6,245 nt of DNA from assembly GCA_937924505.1 (NCBI GenBank), contig CALDSR010000027.1, positions 1 to 6,245 of the forward strand. The letters run 5' to 3'. Below, one piece after another: positions 5,748-6,245 of the stretch; position 1 is the stretch's first letter, and every line of letters starts with the position of its first letter. Under the pieces are notes generated by a model. That model was given only the letters and a program-made list of their open reading frames with translations, had not been told where the DNA came from and did not search any database. A program made the position numbers and the translations under genes. Origin of the DNA: an uncultured Granulosicoccus sp. Lineage in GTDB: Bacteria > Pseudomonadota > Gammaproteobacteria > Granulosicoccales > Granulosicoccaceae.

Positions 5748-6108
5748 ATGAACTCGAATTGCCCCGCTGCGCCGGCTCTGGCGTTATCAAAATGGGGTCG
5801 TTTCCGTCGCGCTGAGGACGCCCAGAGTATCCAGCGATATCGTTGCGGCTTGTGAAAAGCGCTTTTCCACCGCCACCTTTACCCCCACTTAGCGGCAAAA
5901 ACGTCGACGTCTCAATCGCCTGATTGAACTGGATATCGCCAGCAGAACCGCGCAACGCCGAATCGCGATCAAGCATGGTTGTGCGCGTAATACCGTGGCA
6001 CGAAAAATCGCGTTTCTGGCGGAAAGAGCCCGGGCGAAAACCGAAACCTGGCTCGCCGATGAGCGTTATCCAGGGCTTCAGTTAATCCGTAATCAAGTGG
6101 GCCAGTAG
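5748..6108 (+). pseudogene. Decayed zinc-ribbon/HTH transposase, N-terminal part only
   Basis: Reading across frames recovers one protein. It opens with MNSNCP, then in a shifted frame RCAGSGVIK (from 5765), back to WGRFRRAEDAQSIQRYRCGL (5793 on), then in a third frame CEKRFSTATFTPT (5851 on), a TAG (5890-5892), RQKRRRLNRLIELDI and an HTH-like ARNTVARKIAFLAERARAK, ending GLQLI-RNQVGQ-stop at 6106-6108. The CPRC and CGLC pairs make a zinc ribbon as in IS1/IS1595-like transposases; the exact family is not certain. The frame changes occur at a CCCC run, an AAAA run and near 5848-5851. The catalytic DDE domain expected after the LQLI segment is missing, so the element cannot be autonomous even if the small indels were sequencing errors. 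The antisense open frame at 5740-5976 is a shadow. Confidence 0.7.
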
Positions 6109-6245
6109 GTAAGGTTTGAAAGTGGCTCCCCGCTGGGTCAATTTTCTACCTTGTCTGGCTGAAAAGAGGATATCTTGTTGTTTTTGATGTTTCACGTCAG
6201 CTTTAGCGAGATTACAGATTCATGGATAGGACAAGGCTCGTTGTA
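6109..6245. other. No recognisable feature
   Basis: No open frame of useful length, RNA gene or strong hairpin was seen here apart from the GGGTCAA at 6135-6141 mentioned as a possible IS end. The sequence immediately follows the truncation of the transposase remnant, so it may be host DNA joined by a deletion. Confidence 0.3.

Larger units (their letters stand above)
5567..6141. repeat. Possible degenerate IS ends (TTGACCC / GGGTCAA)
   Basis: TTGACCC (5567-5573) and its inverted copy GGGTCAA (6135-6141) bracket the transposase remnant at 181 bp upstream and 27 bp downstream. One more matching base follows after a mismatch (TTGACCCnG). The placement fits terminal inverted repeats of a shrunken insertion sequence, but seven bases can match by chance and no target duplication was found. 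Confidence 0.15.

Noticed and set aside
5595..5855. Plus-strand frame beginning MTQDSQALVDKVF
   Set aside because: Most of it is upstream of the transposase start and the rest overlaps one frame of the broken transposase; no ribosome binding site.
5740..5976. Minus-strand 78-codon frame
   Set aside because: Antisense to the rebuilt transposase, low-complexity Gly run, no support.

Overview
The window looks like part of a Gram-negative, probably gammaproteobacterial, chromosome. This is inferred from gene types: a Grx3-like glutaredoxin, an inner-membrane HAMP protein with a periplasmic c-type haem motif, and a secreted calcium-binding VWA protein. No RNA gene, CRISPR array or intact mobile element is visible. 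The genus cannot be named from this sequence.

Layout. (1) Positions 2-1207, plus strand: the 3' part of a gene for a large exported protein. It carries a thrombospondin-type-3-like calcium motif and then a VWA domain that resembles the I-like domain of animal integrin beta chains, including all three metal-site signatures. Beta-rich segments on both sides recall the integrin hybrid domain. This is the most unusual item in the window. (2) 1208-1477: a short intergenic stretch with a strong hairpin and a possible broken lipoprotein leader. (3) 1478-2701, minus strand: a membrane receptor-like protein with TM1, a periplasmic CTSCH haem-c site, TM2, HAMP and a long coiled coil, but no recognisable output domain. 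(4) 2702-3075: the divergent promoter region, with candidate promoter elements on both strands and a perfect 9-bp dyad. (5) 3076-4125, plus strand: an Fe(II)/2-oxoglutarate oxygenase of the isopenicillin-N-synthase-like family. (6) 5136-4275, minus strand: a probable two-gene unit encoding a 185-residue protein of unknown function followed by a glutaredoxin with an uncommon CRHC active site. (7) 5137-5747: about 600 bp without a convincing gene, partly AT-rich, with several short dyads. (8) 5748-6108: a decayed zinc-ribbon/HTH transposase gene that keeps a very good ribosome binding site but has several frame disruptions, an internal stop and no catalytic part. (9) 6109-6245: nothing recognisable.

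How the genes may work together. Nothing in the window forms an obvious pathway. The haem-c receptor and the oxygenase are divergently transcribed from one 374-bp region, so shared control is possible but unproven. Glutaredoxin and its upstream neighbour are close enough (43 bp) for co-transcription. The right third looks like a region of insertion and decay.
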